63,815 nucleotides of DNA, from the NCBI RefSeq assembly GCF_029960785.1, contig NZ_JASBQE010000071.1, positions 1-63,815 of the forward strand, written 5' to 3'. A model generated the notes under the pieces. That model worked only from the letters and a program-made list of their open reading frames with translations. It was not told the origin of the DNA and did not search any database. This document shows, piece by piece, positions 42,736 to 52,703 of this stretch. This stretch comes from Polyangium sp. 15x6. Lineage in GTDB: Bacteria > Myxococcota_A > Polyangia > Polyangiales > Polyangiaceae. A program made the position numbers and the translations under genes. Positions within the stretch are counted from its first letter, which is position 1, and each line of letters starts with the position of its first letter.

Positions 42736-44466
42736 CTACGACCTCCGCGCGCGCCGCCCCTTCGAGCGCTCGAGCAGCCCCTGGAGCACCTGCGGATCGA
42801 GCGGCTTCATGAGCTGGTGATCGATCCCCGCCTCCTCGGCCTTGCGTCGATCCGCCTCCTGCCCGTATCCGCTCACGCCGATCAGGAGCGCCTGCGACGT
42901 CGGCCGCGTCGCCCGCAGCCGCCGCGCCACCTCGAACCCGTCCATGCCCGGCAAACCGATGTCGAGCAGCACGACGTGCGGACGGAACGTCGCCGCGAGC
43001 GACACGCCCTCCTCGCCGCTCTGCGCCGCCCGCACGTCGTAGCCCCAGAGCCCGAGCAGCTCGGAGAGCATGTCCGCCGCGTCCGCATTGTCTTCCACGA
43101 CGAGCGCCCGCTGCACGCTCCCCGGATCCTCCTCCGCGGCTTGCGCCTTCGCGCTCGGCGCGTCGCAGAGCACGTGCGGCAGCCGCACCACGATCTCCGA
43201 GCCCTTGCCCACGCCCTCGCTCCGCGCCTCGACCGTGCCCCCGTGCATCGCGATCAGGCTCTTCACCAGCGTGAGGCCGATCCCGAGCCCGCCCTGCGAT
43301 CGATCGAGCGCGCGTTCACCCTGCACGAACAGATCGAACACCCGCGGCAGGAGCTCCGCCGGCATCCCGATCCCGTTGTCCTTCACGGTCGCCGTCACGC
43401 ACGCCTTGTCCTGCACGACCGAGAGCGCGATCTCGCCGCCGCGCTCCGTGTACTTCGCCGCGTTGTTCAGGAGGTTCACGATCACCTGCTCGAGCCGCGT
43501 CGGATCCCCCTGCACGAGCACCGGCGCCGCCGGGAGCGAGACCCGGAGCGTGTGGCCCGAGGCGTCGACGAGCGGCCGCGCCGCGTCCACCGCGCTCCGC
43601 ACGATGGTCCCGAGATCCACGAGCTTCGTCTGCAGCGTGATCGTCCCGCGCGTGATGCGCGAGACGTCGAGCAGGTCGTCCACGAGCCGCGAGAGGTTGC
43701 GCGCTTGCCGCTCGATCACGCTGCGGAAGCGCTCGACCCGCGCGTCGCCGTGCGTCGCCACGCGGATCATCTCCGCCGCCGTGAGGATCGGCGCGAGCGG
43801 ATTGCGGAGCTCGTGCCCCAGCATCGAGAGGAACTCGTCCTTGCGCCGATCGGCCTCGCGGAGCGCCTCGTTCGCCTTCACGAGCTCGGCCGTCCTCGCG
43901 GCGACCCGCGCTTCGAGCTCGTCGTTCGCCTGCCGGAGCGCCGCCTCCGCGGCCTTGAGCGGCGTCAGATCGGTCGCGACCACGGTGAACGTCGGGTCCT
44001 CCTCGCCCGCGTCCCGGATCGACAGCATCACCGGCAGCGGCGCCGCGCTCGCTTGCTGAAGCGAGATCTCCCCTTTTGCGCTCCCGCCCTTGGCCGCCGC
44101 GAGCAGCGCGTCGAACGTCCCCGCCTCCGCGGGCCCGACGCACTCGCGCAGCGAGGCGCCCAGCACCTTGCCGAGCGGGCGGCCGAGCATCTCGGCGAGC
44201 TGGCGGTTGGCGAACAGGATCGTCCCGTCCCCGCTGATCGTCATCGCGCCTTCGTTCAGCGTCTCCAGCAGCGTCCGGTGCGCGTGGTCGGCGCCTCTCA
44301 GCACGAACACCCGCGGCGCGCCGTCGGCGGAGACCACGAGCGCGTCCACCTCGCCGGCGCGGATCGCGGCCAGCGTCGCCTCGGCCTCCTCGACGCGCAG
44401 GAGGAGGTCGTGCGCGACGATCGGGGCCTCCGGCTTCGCGGTCACCTCGTCGTCCTTCTTCGTCAT
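42736..44466 (-). CDS. Hybrid histidine kinase of the Kai operon (PAS-HisKA-HATPase-REC)
   Basis: 576 aa from ATG 44466, which overlaps the stop of the second kaiB (ATGA). Order: N-terminal helix (LLLRVEEAEATLAAIRAGEV), PAS domain (TLNEGAMTISGDGTILFANR) followed by PAC (DPTFTVVATDL), coiled coil, HisKA with the phospho-histidine in LGHELRNPLAP, HATPase_c (NNAAKYT, DNGIGM, GGLGIGL) and a C-terminal receiver with phospho-acceptor Asp in VVLLDIGLPGMDG. It should be an output or input kinase for the KaiC/KaiB system. No separate response regulator is next to it. Confidence 0.93.
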   Translation of the reverse strand: MTKKDDEVTAKPEAPIVAHDLLLRVEEAEATLAAIRAGEVDALVVSADGAPRVFVLRGADHAHRTLLETLNEGAMTISGDGTILFANRQLAEMLGRPLGKVLGASLRECVGPAEAGTFDALLAAAKGGSAKGEISLQQASAAPLPVMLSIRDAGEEDPTFTVVATDLTPLKAAEAALRQANDELEARVAARTAELVKANEALREADRRKDEFLSMLGHELRNPLAPILTAAEMIRVATHGDARVERFRSVIERQARNLSRLVDDLLDVSRITRGTITLQTKLVDLGTIVRSAVDAARPLVDASGHTLRVSLPAAPVLVQGDPTRLEQVIVNLLNNAAKYTERGGEIALSVVQDKACVTATVKDNGIGMPAELLPRVFDLFVQGERALDRSQGGLGIGLTLVKSLIAMHGGTVEARSEGVGKGSEIVVRLPHVLCDAPSAKAQAAEEDPGSVQRALVVEDNADAADMLSELLGLWGYDVRAAQSGEEGVSLAATFRPHVVLLDIGLPGMDGFEVARRLRATRPTSQALLIGVSGYGQEADRRKAEEAGIDHQLMKPLDPQVLQGLLERSKGRRARRS

Positions 44467-44855
44467 GGATCCACCGCCGGGTTCGGAGAAACGCCGAGAC
44501 CCACGAGGACACGCTCGATGTCGGACAGCGAGCCGATGATACGCTGCACGGGCAGCGGCCGCTCCCGCACCAGCGTCGGCGCGGCGACGATCTGCGCGTC
44601 GCGCGCGAGCCACGGTTCCTGGTTCAGGTCGTGCACCTCGAGGTCGAAGCGACCGGCGAGGTGCTCGTCGCAGAGCTTCCGCACGTTGCGGATCGCCCCA
44701 CGCGATCTCGGTGAATTGCCGACGACGTAGAGCCGGAGGACGTACGTCTCCCGGGGCACGTCGACGAGCGCCTGCGCCCAGAAGTCGTCCACGTCCCCGA
44801 CGACCGCCGAGGGGGTTTTTCCGTTGCGCCCGTCGTCGTGCTCGCTTCCCCCCAT
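44463..44855 (-). CDS. kaiB: KaiB-family protein, second copy
   Basis: 130 aa. An N-terminal extension of about 35 residues (Asp/Gly-rich) precedes a KaiB thioredoxin-like domain: YVLRLYVVGNSPRSRGAIRN, HDLNQEPWLARDAQIVAAPT and ERVLVGLGVSP. KaiB binds KaiC and can switch fold in cyanobacterial clocks. AGAGGA lies 6 bases before ATG 44855. It starts 10 bases after the first kaiB stop and shares ATGA with the kinase. The second copy differs in the basic extension and tail, so the two KaiB proteins probably have distinct roles. Confidence 0.9.
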   Translation of the reverse strand: MGGSEHDDGRNGKTPSAVVGDVDDFWAQALVDVPRETYVLRLYVVGNSPRSRGAIRNVRKLCDEHLAGRFDLEVHDLNQEPWLARDAQIVAAPTLVRERPLPVQRIIGSLSDIERVLVGLGVSPNPAVDP

Positions 44856-44865
44856 GGTCGTCCTC

Positions 44866-45177
44866 TCAACGAGGCCGGATGTCGAGACCCACGAGCACGC
44901 GCTCGGCGTTGGACAGGTCCCCGATGATCTTGCGGATCGGCTCGGGCAGCCGCCGTACGAGCGTCGGGATCGCCAGGATCTGATCCCCTTCCGCGAGCTG
45001 CGGGTGCTGGAGCAGATCGATGATCTCGATGCGATATTTCCCGGCGAGGTGCTCCTCGCAGAGCCGCTTCAGGTTGCCCAGCGCGAGGAGGGATTTCCTC
45101 GTCTGGCCTGCGACGTAGAGACGTAATTCCCAGATCTCGGGGTTCACGTCGTGGTGGACGTCCACGGGGCTCGTCAT
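44866..45177 (-). CDS. kaiB: KaiB-family protein, first copy
   Basis: 103 aa, close to the standard KaiB length. [40 protein letters not shown] and [19 protein letters not shown] match the KaiB core. Its start overlaps the kaiC stop (ATGA). Binding to the KaiC hexamer is expected, but no kaiA partner is seen. Clock function is not proven: many bacteria have kaiBC without rhythmic behaviour. Confidence 0.93.
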   Translation of the reverse strand: MTSPVDVHHDVNPEIWELRLYVAGQTRKSLLALGNLKRLCEEHLAGKYRIEIIDLLQHPQLAEGDQILAIPTLVRRLPEPIRKIIGDLSNAERVLVGLDIRPR

Positions 45178-46931
45178 CCGGCACCACCTCCATTCTGCTG
45201 CTTGTTCGGGTCCGCCTGCCGAAGACGGGCCATCTGTTCACGGTCGCGGCCGAGGACCAACTCGCGACGTTTGTCCTGCTCCAGGATGGCCATGACCTCC
45301 TGCTCCTCTGCCTCGAACTCGGCCCGCAGCGCGAGGATCTGCGCCTCGATCTGGGCGCGCTTCCGCGCGAGATCGCGCTGCTTGCGGTCCATCTCCTGCT
45401 GCCGCGCGATCGCATCGGCGCGCTCTTTCGCTTCCTGCGTCTGCCGCGCCGACCCCGTGAGGACCCCCGCGGGCCCCACGTAGACGTCGAGCAGATCGAT
45501 CCCGTGCGAGCCCAGGTGGAACTCGCGCACCTGGTTCGAGTGCGACATGCCCCTCGATTTGAGCACGTAGAGCCCGCGGTTGCGCTCGCCGCTGCCCTCG
45601 AGGAACTGCACGAGCAGCCACGTATCCATGAGCGACGAGATCCCCACGTCCGTCTCCTCGAGCGCGCCGCTGCCGGCCGTCAGGCTCGTGAAGACCGCGG
45701 TGATCCCGCGGCTCTTCAGAAAGTCGACGAGCCGCATGAGCATCGCGCGCACCTCGGCGTTCGTCGCCACCATCTCGAAATTCGTCACGGGATCGATCAC
45801 GACCACGCTCGGATCGAAGGCCTCGACGAGCCGGTGGATGTTCGCGAGGTGCATCTCCAGCCCGAAGAGCGTGGGGCGGGAGGCGTGGAACTGGAGCCGG
45901 CCCTGATCGAGCCAGGGCTTCAGGTCGACGCCGATCGAGCGCATGTTGCGCACGAACTGGCCCTGCGACTCCTCGAAGGCGAAGTAGAGGCAACGCTCGC
46001 CGCGGCGGCAGGCGCTCTGGACCGCGTGCGCCGCCAGGCTCGACTTGCCCGTGCCCGGCGTCCCCGAGATGAGCACGCTCGACCCGCGGAAGATTCCCTT
46101 TCCGCCGAGCATGGCGTCGAGGCGCGGCACGCCGGTCGACATGCGTTCGTCGGAGGCGATGTGCGTGAGCCCGAGCGAGGTCACGGGCACGACGGAGATG
46201 CCTCCGGCGTGGATGAGGAACGGATATTCGTTCGTCCCGTGCATCGTCCCGCGGTATTTGACGACACGCAGGTATCGCGTCGCAAACCGCTCGTGCACGC
46301 GTTGTTCGAGCAGGATCACGCAGTCCGAGACGTATTCCTCGATTCCGTGCCGGGTGAGGGTGCCGTCGCCCCGCTCGCCCGTGATGATTGCGGTGACGCC
46401 GCGATCTTTCAGCCAGCGGAAAAGCCTCCGGAACTCGGAGCGCAGGATGCCTTCGTTGCCGAGGGCCGAGAAGAGGGTCTCGAGCGAGTCGATGACCACG
46501 CGCTTCGCCCCGACCGACGCGATCGCGTATTCGAGCCGCACGAAGAGGCCATTGAGGTCGTAGTCCCCGGTCTCGAGGATCTCGCTCCGCTCCACGTGCA
46601 CGTAGTCGATCGCCAGCTTCTTGCTGGCGACGAGCCCGTCGAGGTCGAAACCGAGGGAGGCGACGCTCTGCGTGAGCTCGACCGCGGTCTCCTCGAACGC
46701 GATGAATACCCCTGGCTCGCCATGCTCGGTCGCGCCGCGGACCAGGAACTCCAATGCAAAGAGCGTCTTGCCCGCCCCGGCGCTGCCGCATACCAGCGTG
46801 GTGCGCCCCCTCGGGAGTCCCCCGACCGTGATTTCATCGAAACCCTTGATACCGGTCGGGACCTTTTGCAGAACGTTCGTCGATTTTGTTATTGTCTCGC
46901 CAACAGGCGTCTTCGACTCGTATGTGTCCAT
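45174..46931 (-). CDS. kaiC: Circadian-clock-type ATPase KaiC
   Basis: 585 aa, two RecA-like domains. [10 protein letters not shown] (residues 49-56) and catalytic FEE (Glu80, Glu81). [11 protein letters not shown] (residues 290-297) and FEE (Glu320, Glu321). In CII the segment [13 protein letters not shown] aligns with the cyanobacterial autophosphorylation loop: Thr427, Ser432 and Ser433 fall where T426, S431 and T432 do in Synechococcus, and all are phosphorylatable. After residue 490 comes a charged coiled coil ([16 protein letters not shown] and more) absent from the 519-residue cyanobacterial protein. It starts a four-gene operon; GGGAG precedes ATG 46931. Confidence 0.95.
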   Translation of the reverse strand: MDTYESKTPVGETITKSTNVLQKVPTGIKGFDEITVGGLPRGRTTLVCGSAGAGKTLFALEFLVRGATEHGEPGVFIAFEETAVELTQSVASLGFDLDGLVASKKLAIDYVHVERSEILETGDYDLNGLFVRLEYAIASVGAKRVVIDSLETLFSALGNEGILRSEFRRLFRWLKDRGVTAIITGERGDGTLTRHGIEEYVSDCVILLEQRVHERFATRYLRVVKYRGTMHGTNEYPFLIHAGGISVVPVTSLGLTHIASDERMSTGVPRLDAMLGGKGIFRGSSVLISGTPGTGKSSLAAHAVQSACRRGERCLYFAFEESQGQFVRNMRSIGVDLKPWLDQGRLQFHASRPTLFGLEMHLANIHRLVEAFDPSVVVIDPVTNFEMVATNAEVRAMLMRLVDFLKSRGITAVFTSLTAGSGALEETDVGISSLMDTWLLVQFLEGSGERNRGLYVLKSRGMSHSNQVREFHLGSHGIDLLDVYVGPAGVLTGSARQTQEAKERADAIARQQEMDRKQRDLARKRAQIEAQILALRAEFEAEEQEVMAILEQDKRRELVLGRDREQMARLRQADPNKQQNGGGAG

Positions 46932-47201
46932 ACGAACCCAGCTCCCAGCCGAAATGATTTCAATCGTTCGGACGCAGGCCGACCCGGCGTCGAACTTGCT
47001 CCTGGCCGCCTATGGATCCCGCACCGGCTCCATCTGCGGCATATCCTTTCCTGGAATCGACCCTATCGCACAGAACGGATCATCGTGCAATACAGGATAC
47101 AGGTTGTCACGGCCACCCATCCCCCATCCGTCATCAACGCTGACGATATCGTAGGAGGACGAGGCAATGTTGTCGAAAGAAAATCGCTCGAGCTGTGTGG
47201 C
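46932..47201. other. Leader and promoter region of the Kai operon
   Basis: 270 bases between the acyl-CoA dehydrogenase stop and kaiC, of lower GC than its neighbours. A GGGAG ribosome site lies before kaiC. Weak -35/-10 candidates exist (TTGCAC, 17 bases, GATAGG, minus strand) but are not convincing. GAAATGATTTC near 46951 is a small palindrome. Confidence 0.45.
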
Positions 47202-48359
<1,158 letters not shown>

Positions 48360-48502
48360 GCGCGGGACACTAGCACGAGAGGCTGCCGCAACGTCCCCAT
48401 CCAACGCGCGGGGCTACGCCCGGACAAGCTGGGCTCCGCCCCCATCCCCGCGACGAACCTTCCCACTCCGGCCGGGCACGCCCTTCGCAACGGGTCCGGG
48501 CG

Positions 48503-48661
48503 ATGCTGGTCTTCTGGGGACTCACCATCGGCGCCTTCCTCGCCTGGCTGCTCGCCGCGACGGGCGTCTACGAAGCGGGCCCGTGGATCCACGTCCTGCT
48601 CGTCATCGCCATCGCCTTCGCCGTGACGGGCCTTCTCTTCCGCCCGATCGGCCGGCGTTGA
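48503..48661 (+). CDS. Small membrane protein, lmo0937/DUF5670-like
   Basis: 52 aa, short and easily missed. The sequence starts MLVFWGLTIGAFLAWLLAAT and continues through YEAGPWIHVLLVIAIAF to LLFRPIGRR. Two hydrophobic helices are separated by a turn with Gly-Pro. This is the pattern of the lmo0937 family of small stress-related membrane proteins, which I recall as often about 50 aa; identity by memory only. Codon use is as GC-rich as its neighbours. No clear ribosome site is visible. Confidence 0.6.
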   Translation: MLVFWGLTIGAFLAWLLAATGVYEAGPWIHVLLVIAIAFAVTGLLFRPIGRR

Positions 48662-48703
48662 GGGAAAACCATTCCCCGCGCAGCGCGTCACATCTCTTGT
48701 CCC

Positions 48704-48810
48704 GAGGGGGACGCCTCGCGTCCCCCTCTCGGCCAGGCAAAGCCCGGCCGATTCACCCCCCGAGGGAAGATCGCTTTGCGATCTTCCGAGCATCGACCGG
48801 GTCGATGCTC
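48704..48810. repeat. Cluster of perfect short-loop hairpins
   Basis: 48704-48728: stem GAGGGGGACG/CGTCCCCCTC, 5-base loop. 48731-48750: imperfect. 48765-48787: stem GGAAGATCGC/GCGATCTTCC, loop TTT. 48788-48810: stem GAGCATCGAC/GTCGATGCTC, loop CGG, directly adjacent to the previous one. They lie between the small membrane gene and the hydrolase gene. Confidence 0.8.
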
Positions 48811-48823
48811 TATACCCGCGCCC

Positions 48824-49705
48824 GTGCGCCCCGAAAGCCTGTTTTTCCGACCGGATGACCTCGCCCCGAAGGGCCCGCCCGGCCGTTCCCCCGTGACCGT
48901 CCGCTGGCTCGGCACGGCGGGCTTCGAGATCACCTGCGAGGGCCACGTCCTCCTGCTCGATCCCTACGTCACGCGCGCCTCGCTCACCCGATGCATCACC
49001 TCCCCGCTCGCCCCGGACCTCGGCGCGATCGGGCGCTACATCGGTCGCGCGGACGCGGTGATCGTCGGCCACACGCACTTCGACCACGCCCTCGACGTAC
49101 CCGCCATCGCCAAGCGCACCGGCGCGCGCGTCTTCGGCTCCCGCTCCGCGGCCGCGCTCTGCCGCGCCGCGGGCGTGCCCGAGGCCCGCGTCGAGGTGGT
49201 CGAGCGCGAGCCCGGACAAACCCCGATCGTCCGCGAGGTCGGCCCGTTCCGCCTGCGCTTCGTCCCGAGCGCGCACTCGCGCTTCGCCCTCGGCCGCGTG
49301 CCGTTCCCGGGCGACATCGACGACTGCGACGCCGTCCCCGTCCGCGCCGAGGGCTACCGCTGCGGGGCCGTCTTCCGCGTGGAAATCGAGGCCGCGGGCC
49401 GCACGATCGTGCACCTCGGCAGCGCCGAGCTCTTGCCCGACGAGCCCGCGCCGCGGCACGTCGACCTGCTCCTGCTTTGCGTGGCGGGCTGGCGCAGCGG
49501 CGTCGACCTGCCCGAGCGCGTGATGCGCGCGGTCTCGCCCGAGGCCGTGCTCCTCTCGCACTGGGACGATTTCTTCCGTCCGCTGCACGAGCCCGTGCGC
49601 GTCCTGCCGGCCGTCGGCATGGGCTCGCTCGCCGAGCGGCTCACGCGCGCGTCGAAGGACGTACGCGTGGGCGCGCTCCCGCTGCTCGGCGACCTCTTCC
49701 TTTGA
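48824..49705 (+). CDS. Metallo-beta-lactamase-fold hydrolase (UlaG-like)
   Basis: 293 aa if the GTG at 48824 is used; GTG 48893 (TVRWLGTAGFEITCEG) would give 270 aa and keeps the whole domain. The signature is LLLDPYV, GHTHFDHALDVP (HxHxDH metal-binding motif), PSAHSR and LLSHWDDFF. The fold hydrolyses phosphodiester, lactone or similar bonds using two metals, and the exact substrate is unknown. No signal peptide is visible. It lies after the hairpin cluster. Confidence 0.85.
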   Translation: MRPESLFFRPDDLAPKGPPGRSPVTVRWLGTAGFEITCEGHVLLLDPYVTRASLTRCITSPLAPDLGAIGRYIGRADAVIVGHTHFDHALDVPAIAKRTGARVFGSRSAAALCRAAGVPEARVEVVEREPGQTPIVREVGPFRLRFVPSAHSRFALGRVPFPGDIDDCDAVPVRAEGYRCGAVFRVEIEAAGRTIVHLGSAELLPDEPAPRHVDLLLLCVAGWRSGVDLPERVMRAVSPEAVLLSHWDDFFRPLHEPVRVLPAVGMGSLAERLTRASKDVRVGALPLLGDLFL

Positions 49706-49729
49706 CCTGAAACTTTGACTTGAAAAGGC

Positions 49730-50704
49730 CTACTCGCGGGCCCGGATCGCCGCGTTTCCGTCGGGCGCGTGATAGACCTCGATGAGCCGCGACGTCACGA
49801 GGTGCTCGAGCATGCGGCGGCGCGCGTCGGGCGACGGATCGAGCCGGTTCGACTGCCAGCGCGTCACGAAGTAGTTCGCCCCGACGTAGCCGTTGCGCAG
49901 CCTGCGCTCGGCGGCGCGTAGCTCCTCGATGAACACCGACTCGTCCTCCGACGGCTCGTACGAGGGCGGCGCTGCTTCGGGCGCGTCCGGGTCGGCATCG
50001 TGCGCGTCTTCGCACTCGTCGTGCGTCGGTTCGCGGGGCGTCGGTTCGCGGAGCGCCGACCCTGCGGGCGGCGTGGGCACGGCGGGGGGAATGTCCTCGC
50101 TCGCCCAGCGCGGCTCGGGCCCGGGCGGCGCGGGCGCGCCGGAGCCCTCGGTATCCTCGAAAAACGAGATCCCTTCGAGCAGATCGATGTGATCGAACGC
50201 CGCCTTGCGCAGCCGCGTCGACAGCCCCGCGCGCCCCCACGTCGACACGTAGGCCTGGCGGCCGAGCTGCCGCACGCCTTCCACGGCCGGCGCGTGATCG
50301 GAGTCGCCCGAGACGAGGACGAGCACGTCGAACGCGTTGACGGCCGCGAGGCGGAGCATGTCCGCGACCATCGAGGTGTCGACCTCTTTTTCCTGTGTAT
50401 ACCGGTTCTCGGCTCCGCAGGCCGCACACTGGAACATCGTCGTTTTGCGGGGGAAACGCTTCACGAAAAAGCCGGGCTGCACTTCGAGCATGTCGAGGAA
50501 GCCCGCGAGCTTCTTCTGCCCTTCGGTCACTGCGGCCGAGCCGATCTCGATGCCGGTATAGTAATAGGCGCCCCAAAGCAGCGATCCGCCCACCCGCTCG
50601 ACGAGCCAGCGCGAGAGCCTGGGAAACGCGAGCCTCCGGCCTCCCGCCTCGTCGCGCCAACCGGAGTGGAAATTCTTGCCGTCGAAGAAAATACAGACGC
50701 GCAT
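49730..50704 (-). CDS. NYN domain protein (LabA/DUF88 family), possible RNase
   Basis: 324 aa from ATG 50704, the first residues being MRVCIFFDGKNFHSG. The NYN (PIN-like) core has catalytic aspartates in FFDGKNF, KEVDTSMVADML and LVSGDSDHAPAVEG; a zinc-like pair CAACGAEN precedes the second. Residues about 180-270 are a Pro/Glu/Asp-rich linker and the C-terminal part is helical (EELRAAERRLRNGYVG). LabA-type NYN proteins occur with KaiC in cyanobacteria, where LabA modulates clock output, so location 3 kb from the Kai operon may be meaningful (inference). It is divergent from the VWA-FHA gene. Confidence 0.88.
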   Translation of the reverse strand: MRVCIFFDGKNFHSGWRDEAGGRRLAFPRLSRWLVERVGGSLLWGAYYYTGIEIGSAAVTEGQKKLAGFLDMLEVQPGFFVKRFPRKTTMFQCAACGAENRYTQEKEVDTSMVADMLRLAAVNAFDVLVLVSGDSDHAPAVEGVRQLGRQAYVSTWGRAGLSTRLRKAAFDHIDLLEGISFFEDTEGSGAPAPPGPEPRWASEDIPPAVPTPPAGSALREPTPREPTHDECEDAHDADPDAPEAAPPSYEPSEDESVFIEELRAAERRLRNGYVGANYFVTRWQSNRLDPSPDARRRMLEHLVTSRLIEVYHAPDGNAAIRARE

Positions 50705-51034
50705 CACACCGCCGCTCGAAACAAAGAAAACCGGCGCCCCTCCGAGATGCCGATCACCACCATTGATCGATCTCATCACCCGATCGCGGGGGCGGGGTGT
50801 CTTAATCCGAGGTTCCGCGTCCGGTCAACCCGCTTTCTCGGCCGAAAAAAACGGTTTGCGTGATGCAGGACGCCCGCCCACCGGGCTCGCTCACGCTTTC
50901 GCCGCCATCGCAGTGTTATGGTCGGCCGTACCCTCGCCCGACGGCGCGGCGCTCCGTCCCGCTTGCGTGTCTTTGGCAGCCCCCAAACGATCTCGACTCG
51001 CGCTCTTGCCTCTGCTGGGTATTCTTGGGGGCGC
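50705..51034. other. Divergent intergenic region
   Basis: 330 bases between the NYN gene and the VWA-FHA gene. A GGGGGCG site lies before ATG 51035. The coding frame of the VWA protein is open further upstream, but the residues there do not look like protein. No named regulatory site is visible. Confidence 0.45.
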
Positions 51035-52657
51035 ATGCCCGGTCCTGCCCTCGATCTTTCGCTCGCGCTCGATGTCCGGAGTGTCCCTCCGGGCACCACG
51101 CAGCGCGCGCACCTCGTCATCGAGGTTTCGGCCGCGCTCCCCGAGGACGAACGGCACGAGCGGCCGCCCCTCGCGCTGGTGTTCGCGATCGATGTCTCCG
51201 CGTCGATGTGGGGTCAGCCGATGGAGCAAGTCGTGCGCTCGCTCGAGCGGATGGTGGAGCTGCTCGATCCCACCGATCGCGTGGGGATCGTGTCGTTCTC
51301 CGAAGGCGCGGAGGTCGTCGCGGAGCTCGAGCAGCTCGACGCGCCCGCGCGGCGAAGGCTCGCGGGCAGCTTGCGGCGCATCGATCCCGAGGGCGGCACC
51401 GACATGGAGAGCGGCCTGCGCACGAGCCGCAGCGCGCTCGGTCCGCGCGTGCCCGCGGAGCGACGTGGCATCCTCCTGCTCAGCGACGGCGATCCGACGC
51501 TCGGGGATCGTCGCCCCGAGGCGCTCGCCGAGATCGCCGCCTCGTTCCGCGAGGATGCGACGGTCTCCACGCTCGGCTACGGCGAAGAGCACAACGAGGA
51601 CATCCTGCGGCGCATCGCGGTCGCGGGCGGCGGCCAGTATTATTACGTGCGTGATCCGGCGCTCTGCGCGACCGAGCTCGCGCTCGCCGTGGGCGCGACG
51701 GGCGACGCGGTCGCCGAGGGCGTGTCGGTCGACATCTCGCCTGCGCGCGGCGTCGACATCATCCGCATCGCGGGCGACGTGCGCGTGCGCAAGACCATGG
51801 GCGCGGCGCGCGTGGAGCTGCCGGACCTCCAGCCGGGCGAACACGCGTCGCTGATCGTCGAGGTCGCGATCGAGCCCGGCGCCTCGGCGAGCGGGGCCTT
51901 CGACGTCGTGCGCGCGCGCCTCGCGCATCGCCGCCCGGGCGCGGCGGACGTGCACGTCCTCGAGCGCGCGATCGGCATCGACGTGCAGGCCGGGGAGCCC
52001 GAGCGCGACCCTTCGGCGCGCGCGCGGGTGCTCGTCGCGCTCGCCGAGGAGGCGCGCAGCGCGGCGCGTGCGCTCGCCGATCAGAGCTCGTTCGAGCTGG
52101 CGGCGGCGCTGCTCCGGCGCGCCGTGGACGGCATGCGCGCCGAAGCCGACCTGGAGGCAGAGGACGGCACGCCGCTCGGCGAGACGATCGCGCAGCTCGC
52201 CGAGGAGGCGGAGGTCCTCGCGAAGAAGCCGAACCCTGCGGCGTATCGCCTCTTCCGCAAGGCCCAGGCGGGCCGCGCCGCGGCGGCTTCCCGCCGCGCG
52301 GGCGCGAGCCTGGCGGGCCCGCTCAGCCGCCGCGCCATGGCCACCGTCGCGGGAAACCTCCCCCGCGCCCGCCTGCTCGTCGTGCAAGGCAATGGCCCGA
52401 AAGACGGGTATCGCCTCGAAGGCACCACGAACACGATTGGCCAGACGAACCAAGCGCAGATCCGCCTCGAGGGCAAGGACGTCTCGCGCGAGCATTGCTC
52501 GATCGTGGGGCAGGACGGCAGATTCTGGCTGACCGACCTCGGCGGCGGCAGCGGCACGTTCGTCAATGGCAAGAAGATCACGGCGCCGGCGGCGCTCAAG
52601 CCCGGGGACGTGATCGGGGTCGGGGACGTCGAGCTCAAATACGAAGAAGAACGATAG
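51035..52657 (+). CDS. VWA domain-FHA domain protein
   Basis: 540 aa from ATG 51035 (GGGGGCG just upstream). The VWA domain (residues about 35-230) has the metal-dependent adhesion motif DVSAS, the threonine in GGTDMESG and the aspartate in LLLSDGDPTL. A helical bridge follows (LADQSSFELAAALLRRAV), and then an FHA domain at the C-terminus: IGQTNQAQIRLEGKDVSREH, CSIVGQDGRFWLTDLGGGSG, TFVNGKK. FHA domains bind phosphothreonine, which fits a genome rich in serine/threonine kinases. No signal peptide is seen. It may be part of a kinase signalling or secretion-related complex. Confidence 0.88.
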   Translation: MPGPALDLSLALDVRSVPPGTTQRAHLVIEVSAALPEDERHERPPLALVFAIDVSASMWGQPMEQVVRSLERMVELLDPTDRVGIVSFSEGAEVVAELEQLDAPARRRLAGSLRRIDPEGGTDMESGLRTSRSALGPRVPAERRGILLLSDGDPTLGDRRPEALAEIAASFREDATVSTLGYGEEHNEDILRRIAVAGGGQYYYVRDPALCATELALAVGATGDAVAEGVSVDISPARGVDIIRIAGDVRVRKTMGAARVELPDLQPGEHASLIVEVAIEPGASASGAFDVVRARLAHRRPGAADVHVLERAIGIDVQAGEPERDPSARARVLVALAEEARSAARALADQSSFELAAALLRRAVDGMRAEADLEAEDGTPLGETIAQLAEEAEVLAKKPNPAAYRLFRKAQAGRAAAASRRAGASLAGPLSRRAMATVAGNLPRARLLVVQGNGPKDGYRLEGTTNTIGQTNQAQIRLEGKDVSREHCSIVGQDGRFWLTDLGGGSGTFVNGKKITAPAALKPGDVIGVGDVELKYEEER

Positions 52658-52703
52658 TGGAAAGGCCCGCCGGGGCCTCGAGCGTTTCCGGCTTTTGCTT
52701 CCC

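Noticed and set aside
46932-47201. A sigma-70 promoter for kaiC at TTGCAC-17-GATAGG
   Set aside because: Each hexamer matches the consensus at only three positions; too weak to annotate.
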